From: Salinivirgaceae bacterium | Lineage (GTDB): Bacteria > Bacteroidota > Bacteroidia > Bacteroidales > SZUA-534 | Assembly: GCA_017551905.1 (NCBI GenBank) | Contig: JAFZKK010000157.1 | Span: 1 to 37,495, forward strand | DNA: 37,495 bases | Direction: 5' to 3' | In this document: positions 24,966-34,580 of the stretch, piece after piece | Layout of the letters: each line of letters begins with the position of its first letter | Numbering within the stretch: position 1 is the stretch's first letter | Position numbers and translations under genes: made by a program | The notes under the pieces: generated by a model | Told to the model about the DNA's origin: nothing | What the model saw: only the letters and a program-made list of their open reading frames with translations | Databases searched by the model: none

Positions 24966-27449
24966 TTATTTCTTCAGCCCCAATTTCTCCACAGCCTCCT
25001 CGCGCATCTTGTATTTCAGGATTTTGCCTGCGGCGTTCATCGGGAACGATTTGACGAAATCGATATAGCGCGGAACTTTGTGGCGGGCAAGGCGGTCCAT
25101 TATGAAGTCGCGCATTTCGGGTTCGCTGATTTCCTCGCCCTCTTTCAGGATTATGCAGGCCATTGCCTCCTCGCCGTATTTCTCATCGGGAACGCCGATA
25201 ACCTGAACGTCCTTCACCTTCGGGTGGGTATAGATAAACTCCTCAATCTCTTTGGGATAGATATTCTCGCCGCCGCGGATAATCATATCTTTCAGGCGGC
25301 CTGTGATTTTGTAGTTGCCGTTCTCGTCGACGCAGGCAAGGTCGCCGCTGTGCAGCCAACCGTCGGCGTCAATGGTTTGGGCGGTGGCGTCGGGCATCTT
25401 GTAGTAGCCTTTCATCACGTTGTAGCCTTTGGCGCAGAACTCGCCGTTGGTGTTCACGGGCACCTCAAGGCCTGTTTCGGGGTCAACCACCTTGCAGCGC
25501 ACGTGCGGGAAGGCGTAGCCCACGGTTTCGGTGCGGACGTCGATTGGGTCGGTCCAAGCCGACATTGTGCTGCCTGGCGCCGATTCGGTCTGGCCATAGA
25601 CGCTCACAATGCCGCGCATATTCATCTCCGACGGTTCGGCGGCGCGGCGCATCAACTCTGGCGGACAACCCGAGCCTGCCATAATGCCTGTGCGCATATA
25701 CGAGAAGTCGGTGCTGCGGTAGTCGGGGTGGTTGAACATTGCAATGAACATTGTGGGCACGCCGTTGAAGCAGGTGATATGCTCCTGGTTTATGCACGCC
25801 AACGACGATTTGGCCGAGAAGTACGGCATCGGGCACATTGTGGCTGCGTGCGTCATCGACGAAGTCATCGACAGAACCATTCCAAAGCAGTGGAACATAG
25901 GCACTTGAATCATCATTCGGTCGGCGGTTGAAAGGCCCATACGGTCGCCAATGCATTTGCCGTTGTTCACCACGTTGTAGTGAGTCAGCATCACGCCTTT
26001 GGGGAAGCCCGTGGTGCCGCTGGTGTACTGCATATTGCAGACGTCGTCGGGTTTGACGGCATCGGCCATACGCTGAATTTCGTCGAGCGGGACAAGGCTT
26101 GCGCGGTCCATCGCCTGTTGAAGCGTCAGGCAGCCTTTCTGGCGGAAGCCGACGGTGATAACGTTGCGCAGGAACGGCAGCCTCTTGCAGTGAAGCGGCT
26201 TGCCTGGCGTGCTTGCGGCAATTTCGGGGCAAAGTTCGTTGATAATGGCGCGATAGTTCGAGTCCAAGGCGCTCTCAATCATCACAAGTGTGTGAGTATC
26301 AGACTGTCGCAGCAGATATTCGGCCTCGTGAATCTTGTAGGCGGTGTTCACCGTTACAAGCACGGCGCCAATCTTGACTGTTGCCCAAAATGTTATGTAC
26401 CAAGCAGGTATGTTGGTGCACCAAACGGCCACTTTCGAGCCTGGACGCACGCCGAGCGAAACAAGGGCGCGGGCGAAATTGTCCACATCGTCGCGGAATT
26501 CGGCGTAGGTGCGCGTATAGTCCAAAGTGGTGTATTTGAAGCAGTACTGGTCGGGGAACTCCTCAACCACGCGGTCCAAAACCTGCGCAAATGTCATATT
26601 CAGCAGTTCGTCTTTCTTCCAAATGTAATAGCCCGAGCCATCGTGATTTGGATAGAGTTGGCTGCGTTTGCCGCGGGTGTTCTCGAAGCGGCTCATATAG
26701 TTGACAAAGTGCGGGAAAATGACGTCGCGGTCGGTGAAATCGAGCATCCATTCGGGCTTCCACTCAAGCGATATAAACCCGTCGTAATCGACCGACGACA
26801 GGGCCTTCATCACATCGGCAATCGGGAAGTTGCCCTCGCCGATAATGTTGTAGCGGTTGGCGTCGTCGCTGTCGCGAAGGTGCACGTGCTTGACGTAGGC
26901 GCCAAGGTTGGTGATTGTCTGCGACGGCGTCTCGCCCTTGTCGCGGAAGGGGTGGTGCACATCCCAAATGACGGCAATCTGGTCGCAGGCGAAAAAGTCG
27001 AGCAAATCGCGCAGCAGCGCTGTGTCGGCGTATATTCCGCTGGTTTTTATCAAGATAGTGATTCCTTTCTCTTCGGCAACGGGAATCAGTTTTGTCAGAT
27101 TCTGTTTCACCTGTTCAACGGTGCCTTTCTTCGCGAAAGCGCAGACGTAGGGGCAGCGCATATCGGCGGCAAGGCTCATCAGGCTGCGCATCTCGTCCAT
27201 TGCGGCGGCGTTGTCCTCCGAAAGGTCGAGCGAACTGTCGAAGCAGGGAATGGTGAGTCGGCGCTCGCGAAGGTCGCGCAACGACGCCATCAGCGAGTAT
27301 TTGTGGAACGGACCGCCTTTGGCCACGAACTCTGGTGTTTTGAAAACGTTGTATATCTCGACGCCCGAGAATCGCATCTCGCTTGCGTTGTCAAGGATTT
27401 CGGCCCACGACATATCGGCCCATCCGCGTGTTGAAAATGAGAGTTTCAT
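24966..27449 (-). CDS. Fusion: sugar-isomerase-type TIM barrel + AMP-binding acyl-CoA synthetase-type ligase
   Basis: 827 residues in one uninterrupted frame. Residues about 1-270 are a xylose isomerase-like (AP endonuclease 2 family) TIM barrel with likely metal ligands in WDVHHPF, HVHLRDSD and SLEWKPEW. After a short linker, residues about 285-827 form an ANL-superfamily adenylating enzyme: P-loop YTSGTTGFPKG (475-485), YGQTESAPG, GWLHSGDLACVDE, GRLKDMIIRGGENIYPKE and the C-terminal catalytic lysine in NAAGKILK. Both halves appear active. The ligase resembles medium/long-chain fatty acyl-CoA synthetases, but its substrate is not predictable. It starts 3 bp after the LeuA-like gene and so is co-transcribed with it. 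Confidence 0.9.
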   Translation of the reverse strand: MKLSFSTRGWADMSWAEILDNASEMRFSGVEIYNVFKTPEFVAKGGPFHKYSLMASLRDLRERRLTIPCFDSSLDLSEDNAAAMDEMRSLMSLAADMRCPYVCAFAKKGTVEQVKQNLTKLIPVAEEKGITILIKTSGIYADTALLRDLLDFFACDQIAVIWDVHHPFRDKGETPSQTITNLGAYVKHVHLRDSDDANRYNIIGEGNFPIADVMKALSSVDYDGFISLEWKPEWMLDFTDRDVIFPHFVNYMSRFENTRGKRSQLYPNHDGSGYYIWKKDELLNMTFAQVLDRVVEEFPDQYCFKYTTLDYTRTYAEFRDDVDNFARALVSLGVRPGSKVAVWCTNIPAWYITFWATVKIGAVLVTVNTAYKIHEAEYLLRQSDTHTLVMIESALDSNYRAIINELCPEIAASTPGKPLHCKRLPFLRNVITVGFRQKGCLTLQQAMDRASLVPLDEIQRMADAVKPDDVCNMQYTSGTTGFPKGVMLTHYNVVNNGKCIGDRMGLSTADRMMIQVPMFHCFGMVLSMTSSMTHAATMCPMPYFSAKSSLACINQEHITCFNGVPTMFIAMFNHPDYRSTDFSYMRTGIMAGSGCPPELMRRAAEPSEMNMRGIVSVYGQTESAPGSTMSAWTDPIDVRTETVGYAFPHVRCKVVDPETGLEVPVNTNGEFCAKGYNVMKGYYKMPDATAQTIDADGWLHSGDLACVDENGNYKITGRLKDMIIRGGENIYPKEIEEFIYTHPKVKDVQVIGVPDEKYGEEAMACIILKEGEEISEPEMRDFIMDRLARHKVPRYIDFVKSFPMNAAGKILKYKMREEAVEKLGLKK

Positions 27450-27452
27450 CGA

Positions 27453-28865
27453 TTAGGCCTCCTCAAATGCTATTTTGTTGACTGCGTTGATATAAGCGGC
27501 AATGCTCGACCCCACAATGTCGGTCGAAATGCCGCGCCCCGAGTAGATTTTGCCCTCCGAGCGCAGACGGACAACGGTCTCGCCCATCGCCTCGCGGCCT
27601 TCGGTGACCGACTGAATCTGGAAATCGTCCAACTCGTAGTGGTGGCCGATAACCTTGTCGATAGCCTGAAAAGCGGCGTCAATGGGGCCGTCGCCCACGC
27701 AGACGCTGTCCAACACCTGGTCGCCTTTTTTAAGGGTGATATGGCACGTGGCCGATATCTGATTGCCCGAATTTATTACGTAACTGCCTAATTTATAGGT
27801 TGGTGGCACCTGAAATGCGACGGTTGCCACAATGGCGTCCAACTCTTTCGAGCCCACAACCTCGTTCGATTCGGCCACCTTCAGGAAAGCGTCGTAAACG
27901 TTCTGCGCGTCCTCGTCGGTGAGTTCAAAGTTCAGACTCTTAACGGCCTCAATCACAGTCTCTTTCGAGTCGTGAATGGTGAGTTGAATGTCGGCGCGGT
28001 CGGCAGGCGACAGGTTCGAGAACGAAGTGGGTTTCGAGCGGTTGGTCTGGCACAGACGCTTGATTTGTTCAACGCCGTGGTGCAGTTCGGTGGCGCGCAC
28101 GTCGCAGCAGACACCGCACACATCGGCCTTCACGTTCAGTATCTTGACAAACCTCTCGAGCGAAACGGTGAAGTTGCCGAAAGGCGCGGTCTTAATCTCG
28201 TCGGCACCCGCACGGACGGCGGCAATGGCGCACGAGTCGGCCAAATAGAACTCGTTTGAGCAGCGGACGCCGAGTTTCACTCCGTCGGGCAGAAGGGCTT
28301 TCACCTGTTTCACCATCTCGAAGAACTCTTCGGGCAGAAGGTTGCCTGCGGCGTCGCACACGGTGACAATGGTTGCGCCGTTATCGACGGCGGCTTTCAC
28401 GGCCTGCGGCAGAAAATCTTTGTCGGCGCGACCGAAATCTTCGGCCACAAACTCAACATCGGCGCAAAGGTCGCGGCAGCTTTTGGTCAGTTTGCCAATG
28501 AGTTCGAGCACGGCGGCGGGTTTCTTGTGGCAGAAATACTCCATCTGCACGGTGCTCACGGGAACGGAAATCTGCAATCGGGGGTGGGCGGCGCTTTTGA
28601 GCGCGTTCCAAGTGGTTTCCACAGTGTCGGCCTCCGCAATGTTGAGCGGCACGGCCACTGCGCCGTTCTGCACTGCCGACGCTATCGACTTAATGAGCAG
28701 GCTGTCGGTCTTACCGTCGGCAATGGGCCCCGTCTCGATAACCGACAAGCCCAAGCGGTCCAACATTTTGGCCAACTCAATTTTCTCTCTGAACGAGAAA
28801 GCATAGCCTGCCTTATCGGCGGCTTGCTTCATAGTAATGTCTCCAATTGAAATTTTCCGTTTCAT
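27453..28865 (-). CDS. LeuA-like (isopropylmalate synthase family) protein with degraded catalytic motifs
   Basis: 470 residues from ATG 28865 (MKRKISIGDI); an 8-codon upstream extension is possible. The DRE-TIM barrel (1-about 290) and the C-terminal LeuA regulatory domain (about 350-465, KLGSYVINSGNQISA ... GRGISTDIVGSSI) are recognisable. Canonical LeuA begins DTTLRDGEQ; here DITMKQAAD, so the catalytic Arg becomes K13 and the metal-binding Asp becomes Q14. The metal-binding HxHND motif is replaced by RCSNE (201-205). The DxxG region (CDAAGNLLP, 170-178) is kept. I infer a non-catalytic or re-purposed protein that may still bind a leucine-like effector. It is first in a two-gene unit with the TIM-barrel/ligase fusion. 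Confidence 0.85.
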   Translation of the reverse strand: MKRKISIGDITMKQAADKAGYAFSFREKIELAKMLDRLGLSVIETGPIADGKTDSLLIKSIASAVQNGAVAVPLNIAEADTVETTWNALKSAAHPRLQISVPVSTVQMEYFCHKKPAAVLELIGKLTKSCRDLCADVEFVAEDFGRADKDFLPQAVKAAVDNGATIVTVCDAAGNLLPEEFFEMVKQVKALLPDGVKLGVRCSNEFYLADSCAIAAVRAGADEIKTAPFGNFTVSLERFVKILNVKADVCGVCCDVRATELHHGVEQIKRLCQTNRSKPTSFSNLSPADRADIQLTIHDSKETVIEAVKSLNFELTDEDAQNVYDAFLKVAESNEVVGSKELDAIVATVAFQVPPTYKLGSYVINSGNQISATCHITLKKGDQVLDSVCVGDGPIDAAFQAIDKVIGHHYELDDFQIQSVTEGREAMGETVVRLRSEGKIYSGRGISTDIVGSSIAAYINAVNKIAFEEA

Positions 28866-28899
28866 ATTGTGTTGTGTTCTATAAATCAAAAAAATCGCG

Positions 28900-28907
28900 C
28901 AAAATTA
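28900..28907 (-). promoter_or_regulatory. -7 box of the LeuA-like/ligase operon
   Basis: On the minus strand TAATTTTG matches TAnnTTTG exactly, 34 bases before ATG 28865; the -33 box is not clear. Confidence 0.5.
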
Positions 28908-29022
28908 ATGAATTGCGCCACATAGATATTTGTGCGATACAAAAATTGTGGATATACGTATTAGCAAATTGTGTGCCGAAAAAATGAGGAGAGATGAGAA
29001 CACCCGGATATGCTTATTTTCT

Positions 29023-32000
29023 CTACTCCTGACTCAGTTTCACCGGTTCCTCTTTTCTTCCTTCCTTAACGCGGCGGCGGAACCAGCGGCGCAGCAAATC
29101 GTTGAAGTCGTTGAAGTCTTCGGTGTAGAACAGACCAAGGCCGCGGGTGTATGGCGCGTCATCGTAGATGAGGTCGTCGTTCACTTTTTGGAACGCACGC
29201 AGCCGCACGTTTCCTTTTTTGTTCAGTTTCAGCTCAAACGATATGTCGGTGGTGTATTGGTTGGTGGTGTTCTCCGCCGTTTCGTTCGAGCCGCTGACAT
29301 CAAAGTTGCTGTTTACTATTATGCGGTCGTCCCAAAGGGTGGTGGAGAGCGCCAGTTCGTACTCCTCCGAGCTGATTTCTGTCTCAGGTCGGTAGGCCAC
29401 GCCAATGTCGAAAGCGGTGCTCACCTGGCTTATCCATTTGCTCAATTGGTTCGACAACAGCTCGCTGGCGGTGTTGGCACCCATAGTGGCTACAGTTGAA
29501 CCGGTGGAATTTTCGGAAGCACTTGTTAATGGATAGAACTTACTGAGAACCAGTAGGTTAATTACCTGTTGGTTCAGTTTGTCTTCGGGCAGGTTGTTCA
29601 GTTGCTCTACCACTTCCACGTTGCTGGTTGTCGATGGCACCTCGACCGAGAAATTGATTGTTGGCGATGTCAGTTTGTTGGTCATCAACAGGTGGCAGTT
29701 TACGGGCACGCGCTTCTCGCGGTCTTCCTCGTCAAGAGTGAGCGAATAGACCGGCACCTTTCGTAGCTTGTAGGCAGCGTCGATGTTGATGGTGGCGTCG
29801 AGCGGGTCGCCGGTCCAGGTCACGTAGCTGCCGCTCTGCAAGTCGAGCCGCTTGCTGATGACATTCTGCAAAGTGAAGGTGAAATCTCCCTTACTGATGA
29901 GGTAAGTGCCGAAAATCGAGAATTTATCATCATAGAGGCGGATGTTGATGTCGCCTGAGCCGTTGGCGCGCAGAGCATCGCCAATTGTCGGGTCGAAGAC
30001 AATCTGCACTTCGGCCTCGCGTGTTACGTTAAGGTCGAGGTTGAGGTTGAGAATTGACGCGGGCGCCTGCACAGCTTCGGGTTTGCGCTGTTTCTTCACC
30101 TCACGGATGTTGGTCACCTTGTTGGTCGACACAAATGTTATAAAATCGTTCTCGGTAAGGTCGCTGCGGCCTTCCATTGTCAGGTAGAACATCGATTTTG
30201 GCAGTGTCCGCGCGCTTATGTTCACGTTTATCTCCTTGCGTGTGGAGCCGGTTATGTCGATGATGCCGCTGCAGTATGTTTTGCCGTACCACATTGGCGA
30301 GTCGGAATATTTTGTGTTGAGCCCGACAATCTGGTTGCAGTTGATTTTCAGGTTGAGGAAGAACTCTTTGAAGTCGTGATGATGAATCTCGCCGTCAATC
30401 TGTAGGCGTCCGTTTTCGAAATCACTGCCTACAACGCTGTTGAACAGAATTTTGTTGTCGGCAAACTCGAGCGTGTCGTTGAGCGAATAGACGGCTTTTG
30501 TCGGCCTAAGCGTCAGACGCGTGTTTTCGAGCCCGAGTTTACCATACCAATTTGGTGCGTTGAGCTTTCCTTCGGCGTGCATCGAGCCGCTGAACGAGCC
30601 GTCCATCTCGCTGAAGACGCCCGACAGGAACAGTTTTAGGAACTGCACATCCTGATGTTCGGCCTTGCCGTCAAGATTCATATAAAAACGCTTTGGGTCG
30701 ATATAGCCGACAATATTGGTGTGCGAGCTGCGAACGCTGTCGTGCAGCGCGCCGTCGACCAGCAACAGTTTGCGCTCCATGTCCCATGCGGCGTTGGCGC
30801 GCACGTTGCCGAAACGCTGGTGGCTGACTGCAAAATCAGAAATGTCGATGTCGCCGTCGATGCGCTTCTCGCCTTTCAAATCCTTAAGCACCGAGTTGCC
30901 CGACACAATGCCCGACAGGTGCGTTTTCATGCCGAAGATGTCGGAGATGAAATCGAGATTGAGCCGGCGGATATCGACGTAGAGGCTGTCGTCGGGATTG
31001 TCAGACAGAACGCCGTCGGCATACACGCGGCTTGCCCCGTTGTCGATGTCGATATCAAGACCTCCGAACCGGATTGCACTGTCGGAAACAATCACCGTCG
31101 CGGGTTTGATAACAGTCAGCGAGTCGAGGATGGTGATAACCGACGGTTGCAGGTTGATGCGCGTTTGCCGCTCCTCTTTGTCATAGTCGATAAGCTCGAT
31201 TCTGGCAGCTATATCGCCGCTGTTATGGCCTTTGGTGAGCAGGTTGTCCCACTTAACCGACAGGTCGGCCTCGTCGTTCACAAGCGACGATTCGATGTTG
31301 AGCCATCGCATCGACTCGTAGTTGGCAAAGTACAGATAATCAGCCTTCAGACTTGTCAGCAGACTGTCGCTGTTGTTGCGAATGCTGACGTCAATCTTTT
31401 CCACATCGAACGATTTGGCTATTATTTCGTCGGAAGTGAGGTTGAGGCGGAAAAACTCATCGCTCTCGCTGTAGTAGCCGGTGATTGTGGTGCCAGACGA
31501 GATGTTGAGCCATGGAATGAAAATGTCGGTTACAGGGAAAGGATAGTCGGCCACAATGCGCAGATTGACAGTGTTTTTGTTGTCGGAATGGTTGTATGTT
31601 TTTCCCGACATGAATTTGTAGGCGAAATTGCGGATGCTTTTTGGGAGTTGTGTCAGGTGGAAATCGCCGTAGACATCGACGCTCACAAACTCCGACTGCA
31701 GGTTTATCACGCGGCCGCTGTCGGCGTTTTCGGCAATAATTCGCACAGTGTCGGTGGCAAAGAACATCGAGTCGCAGAAGTAATAGATGTCGGTCAGGTC
31801 GATGAGTCCCTCGGCCACATCAAGATTGGTGTCGTGGAAATCGGCTTTGACGTTGAACGACGCGTTGGCCGTGGAGTCTTTTGTGATGCCAAGCGCGTGC
31901 AGGTCGGCGTAATAGACAAAGGTTTGGAAATTGAAGGCCGAGCTGTCGCCGAGATTCACGGAGCCTTCAAAATCGAACCGCAGGTTGGGGTCGAACGAAC

Positions 32001-33378
32001 AGAGCTTGCCGCTGAACATGCGGTTTTTGACCAGACCTTTTACTGTCACCGAGTCGATTTTATGTTCGGCATAGCTTATGTTGTTGATGTTTCCGTCGAT
32101 GTTCAGCTTTGTCTTGTTCTTTGCGCCGTGTCGCCCAATCTGACCTTCGGCTCGCAGATTAACGCGTGCCTGGGCGTTTGTTCCGGCGTATGAGTCAAGC
32201 TCAACATCTGTCGAATTCACCCTTCCTTTCACGAGGAAGAAGTTATTGTCGGCCATGCTCATCGATGCGTGCATGTTCAACCCGCCAATGCCGGTGTTAA
32301 GCTGACCTTCGGCGTCAATGTCGGTGGCAGTGCCGCTTACATTGCCGCTGAACCACATTCTTCTGAGCGGTGTAAGGTGAGGACTAATCTGCGCGGTGTC
32401 TATCTTTGTGTATTCGCCGAGTGTGGTTATCAATCCTGCACACGACGTGTTCAGTTCCCTGATTGTCAGATTGTAATTCAGATTCTTGGGTTCGTCCAAG
32501 CTGGTTACTCTGAAGTCGGCGTTGAACCTGGTGCTGCCGTTCAGCTGCGCTACGAAATTCTGTCCGTTCACAGTTTGCTTGTTGCCCGATAGTTTTCCGG
32601 TGAGCGACAGACATTCGTTTTTGTCTTTCAGAAAAGGCACAATTTCGGCAAAATCAGCAGGGCATATTCGTATGCTGTCGACATCGGCGTTGAAAGCCAG
32701 CGCGGCAGCAGGGTCGATGTCTAAATCGATATGCGGCAGAAGCACCTTGGAGTTGCGGGCTTCAAAAATGAAATTATCAACATTGATGAGCTTGTCCATC
32801 ATCACAAAGTCGAAGTGGAAGCGGTCAATCATCGGCTGGCCGTTGTAAAGTGTTGAGAGTGAGCCAAGCTGCACTCGCGTGTTCGACCCGCAGATAATCA
32901 AGCCGTTGATTGTGGTGTTGAAATCGTCGAGGCGGTGCATAGTGCCACGGTCATCGTAACTGATGCTGGCCCGCTTGAGCGTGGTTTGCTGTATGTTGAT
33001 GTTCCACTGGCTTTTTGAGCTGTCGTTGCGCGCAAAGGCTTCGGTAATGAAGCTGAAGTTGAAATTGCTGTCGGTGCGGGCAATGTTGGCTATCGGGTCG
33101 ATAATCATAACGTCCTGAATGTCAATAATCTTATCATCGATTCGTAACGATTTCAGGTGACCCGACAGTTGCGGCACGTAGAGCAACGTGTCGCCGTTAG
33201 GACAGCGGATAAGCAGGCTTTGCAGTGTAAGTCCCTGCCCGATGTTGTAGCGAGCCTTGGTGACTCTGACATCGGTTTTGAGCAGATTGCTCAATGCAAC
33301 AGTGATGCGGTTGGCAATTTGCGTCTGCACCAGCGGCGACCTCATCTCGGCCCACACAAAAGCCACTATCCCAACCAA
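29023..33378 (-). CDS. tamB: TamB-type translocation/assembly protein (DUF490)
   Basis: 1451 residues from a TTG at 33378. A very long protein of mostly beta-strands (AsmA/TamB-like groove repeats) ending in the TamB domain: SGDINIRLYDDKFSIFGTY, GDFTFTLQNV, INIDAAYKLRK, VPVNCHLLMTN and a Gly/Ser-rich end. TamB spans the periplasm and helps move lipids or assemble outer-membrane proteins. The frame stays open upstream to 33432 and codes KKAVKILSVFILILVGIVAF, an inner-membrane anchor cut in half by the TTG start; the only ATG (minus strand, before 33435) is separated by an in-frame TAA. The true start is therefore uncertain. It is divergent from tsaD; no TamA/TamL gene is in view. Confidence 0.9.
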   Translation of the reverse strand: MVGIVAFVWAEMRSPLVQTQIANRITVALSNLLKTDVRVTKARYNIGQGLTLQSLLIRCPNGDTLLYVPQLSGHLKSLRIDDKIIDIQDVMIIDPIANIARTDSNFNFSFITEAFARNDSSKSQWNINIQQTTLKRASISYDDRGTMHRLDDFNTTINGLIICGSNTRVQLGSLSTLYNGQPMIDRFHFDFVMMDKLINVDNFIFEARNSKVLLPHIDLDIDPAAALAFNADVDSIRICPADFAEIVPFLKDKNECLSLTGKLSGNKQTVNGQNFVAQLNGSTRFNADFRVTSLDEPKNLNYNLTIRELNTSCAGLITTLGEYTKIDTAQISPHLTPLRRMWFSGNVSGTATDIDAEGQLNTGIGGLNMHASMSMADNNFFLVKGRVNSTDVELDSYAGTNAQARVNLRAEGQIGRHGAKNKTKLNIDGNINNISYAEHKIDSVTVKGLVKNRMFSGKLCSFDPNLRFDFEGSVNLGDSSAFNFQTFVYYADLHALGITKDSTANASFNVKADFHDTNLDVAEGLIDLTDIYYFCDSMFFATDTVRIIAENADSGRVINLQSEFVSVDVYGDFHLTQLPKSIRNFAYKFMSGKTYNHSDNKNTVNLRIVADYPFPVTDIFIPWLNISSGTTITGYYSESDEFFRLNLTSDEIIAKSFDVEKIDVSIRNNSDSLLTSLKADYLYFANYESMRWLNIESSLVNDEADLSVKWDNLLTKGHNSGDIAARIELIDYDKEERQTRINLQPSVITILDSLTVIKPATVIVSDSAIRFGGLDIDIDNGASRVYADGVLSDNPDDSLYVDIRRLNLDFISDIFGMKTHLSGIVSGNSVLKDLKGEKRIDGDIDISDFAVSHQRFGNVRANAAWDMERKLLLVDGALHDSVRSSHTNIVGYIDPKRFYMNLDGKAEHQDVQFLKLFLSGVFSEMDGSFSGSMHAEGKLNAPNWYGKLGLENTRLTLRPTKAVYSLNDTLEFADNKILFNSVVGSDFENGRLQIDGEIHHHDFKEFFLNLKINCNQIVGLNTKYSDSPMWYGKTYCSGIIDITGSTRKEINVNISARTLPKSMFYLTMEGRSDLTENDFITFVSTNKVTNIREVKKQRKPEAVQAPASILNLNLDLNVTREAEVQIVFDPTIGDALRANGSGDINIRLYDDKFSIFGTYLISKGDFTFTLQNVISKRLDLQSGSYVTWTGDPLDATINIDAAYKLRKVPVYSLTLDEEDREKRVPVNCHLLMTNKLTSPTINFSVEVPSTTSNVEVVEQLNNLPEDKLNQQVINLLVLSKFYPLTSASENSTGSTVATMGANTASELLSNQLSKWISQVSTAFDIGVAYRPETEISSEEYELALSTTLWDDRIIVNSNFDVSGSNETAENTTNQYTTDISFELKLNKKGNVRLRAFQKVNDDLIYDDAPYTRGLGLFYTEDFNDFNDLLRRWFRRRVKEGRKEEPVKLSQE

Positions 33379-33498
33379 TATCAGGATAAAAACAGATAAT
33401 ATTTTAACGGCTTTTTTAATATTTTTGCGCGTTTAAAAATTCATAACGTTTCGGTGCCCAAAAATATTCTTTTTGAGGACACTTACAGCCATATTTTT

Positions 33499-34521
33499 AT
33501 GAGCGTTACAATATTAGGTATCGAATCATCGTGCGACGACACATCAGCGGCAATTATCCGCGACGGTGTGATACTGTCGAATGTCATTTCTAGTCAGAAA
33601 GTTCACGAGCAATACGGCGGCGTGGTGCCTGAGTTGGCGTCGCGTGCGCATCAGCAGAATATTATCCCCACAATCGACGCGGCAATCAAAAACGCGGGCA
33701 TCGGTCTCGACGAAATTTCGGCCGTGGCCTTCACTCGCGGACCGGGCTTGCTTGGCTCGCTGCTTGTGGGCACATCGTTTGCAAAGGGGTTTGCGCTTGC
33801 GCGAAAACTGCCGCTCATCGAGGTGAACCACCTTCAGGGGCACGTGCTGGCGCTGTTTGTGAAACAGTCGCCCGACGACAACAACCAACCCGAGTTTCCG
33901 TTCATCTGCCTGCTGGTGTCGGGCGGCAACTCGCAGCTTGTGGTTGTGCGCAGCCCGCTTGATATGGAAGTGGTGGGCACCACCATCGATGACGCTGCCG
34001 GCGAGGCTTTCGACAAGTGCGGCAAGGTGATGGAACTGCCCTATCCGAGCGGCCCCATCATCGACAAGCTTGCCAAAGAGGGCAACCCCAAGGCCATCAG
34101 TTTCTCGAAGCCGAGCATCGAGGGCTACAACTACAGTTTCAGCGGCTTGAAAACAAGCTTCTTGTATCATATCCGCGATGAGATAAAAACCAACCCGAAC
34201 TACGTGAAAGAGAATCTGCCCGACCTGTGCGCGTCACTGCAGAACACGATTATCGAGATTCTGCTGAACAAACTGAAAAAGTTGGTTAAGGCGACTGGTA
34301 TCAAGCAAGTGGGTGTGGCTGGCGGTGTTTCGGCCAATTCGGGGCTGCGTCAGGCGCTGCTCGACTACGGCGAACGCGAGGGCTTGAAAATCTTCATCCC
34401 CAAAATATCGTTCACCACCGACAACGCCGCAATGATTGCCATCACGGGCTACTACAAATATCAGGCAGGGCTGTTCACCACGCAGGATGTGGCGCCGCTG
34501 GCGAGAATGGATATTCGATAG
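33499..34521 (+). CDS. tsaD: tRNA N6-adenosine threonylcarbamoyltransferase
   Basis: 340 residues from ATG 33499 (MSVTILGIESSCDDTSAA), matching the family length; a GTG at 33454 would add a non-homologous 15-residue tail. The metal-binding HxxxH is in VNHLQGHVLAL, with GPGLLGSLLVG, CLLVSGGNSQLV and the C-terminal TTDNAAMIAITGYYKY typical of TsaD/Kae1 ASKHA proteins. With TsaB, TsaC and TsaE it makes t6A37 on ANN-decoding tRNAs and is essential in most bacteria. It is divergent from the TamB-like gene. Confidence 0.97.
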   Translation: MSVTILGIESSCDDTSAAIIRDGVILSNVISSQKVHEQYGGVVPELASRAHQQNIIPTIDAAIKNAGIGLDEISAVAFTRGPGLLGSLLVGTSFAKGFALARKLPLIEVNHLQGHVLALFVKQSPDDNNQPEFPFICLLVSGGNSQLVVVRSPLDMEVVGTTIDDAAGEAFDKCGKVMELPYPSGPIIDKLAKEGNPKAISFSKPSIEGYNYSFSGLKTSFLYHIRDEIKTNPNYVKENLPDLCASLQNTIIEILLNKLKKLVKATGIKQVGVAGGVSANSGLRQALLDYGEREGLKIFIPKISFTTDNAAMIAITGYYKYQAGLFTTQDVAPLARMDIR

Positions 34522-34558
34522 TTAGGAATTACGAATTCAGAATAAAATGGATTATGTA

Positions 34559-34580
34559 GGGACGCGATAAATCGCGTCCG
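34559..34580. repeat. Short perfect palindrome in tsaD downstream spacer
   Basis: ggacgcgat-aa-atcgcgtcc, 9-bp arms. On the plus strand it is followed by an A-run, not T, so it is unlikely to terminate tsaD. Just upstream (34522-34550) lies a gaattacgaattcagaat-like low-complexity stretch. Confidence 0.7.

Noticed and set aside
25980..27434. 484-codon plus-strand frame opposite the TIM-barrel/ligase fusion
   Set aside because: The minus-strand gene shows all family motifs; this frame shows none and arises from its GC-skewed codons.
30655..32193. 512-codon plus-strand frame opposite the TamB-like gene
   Set aside because: Shadow frame without domains inside a well-supported gene.
34559..34580. 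Terminator of tsaD
   Set aside because: The palindrome is followed by A residues on the plus strand rather than a T-run.
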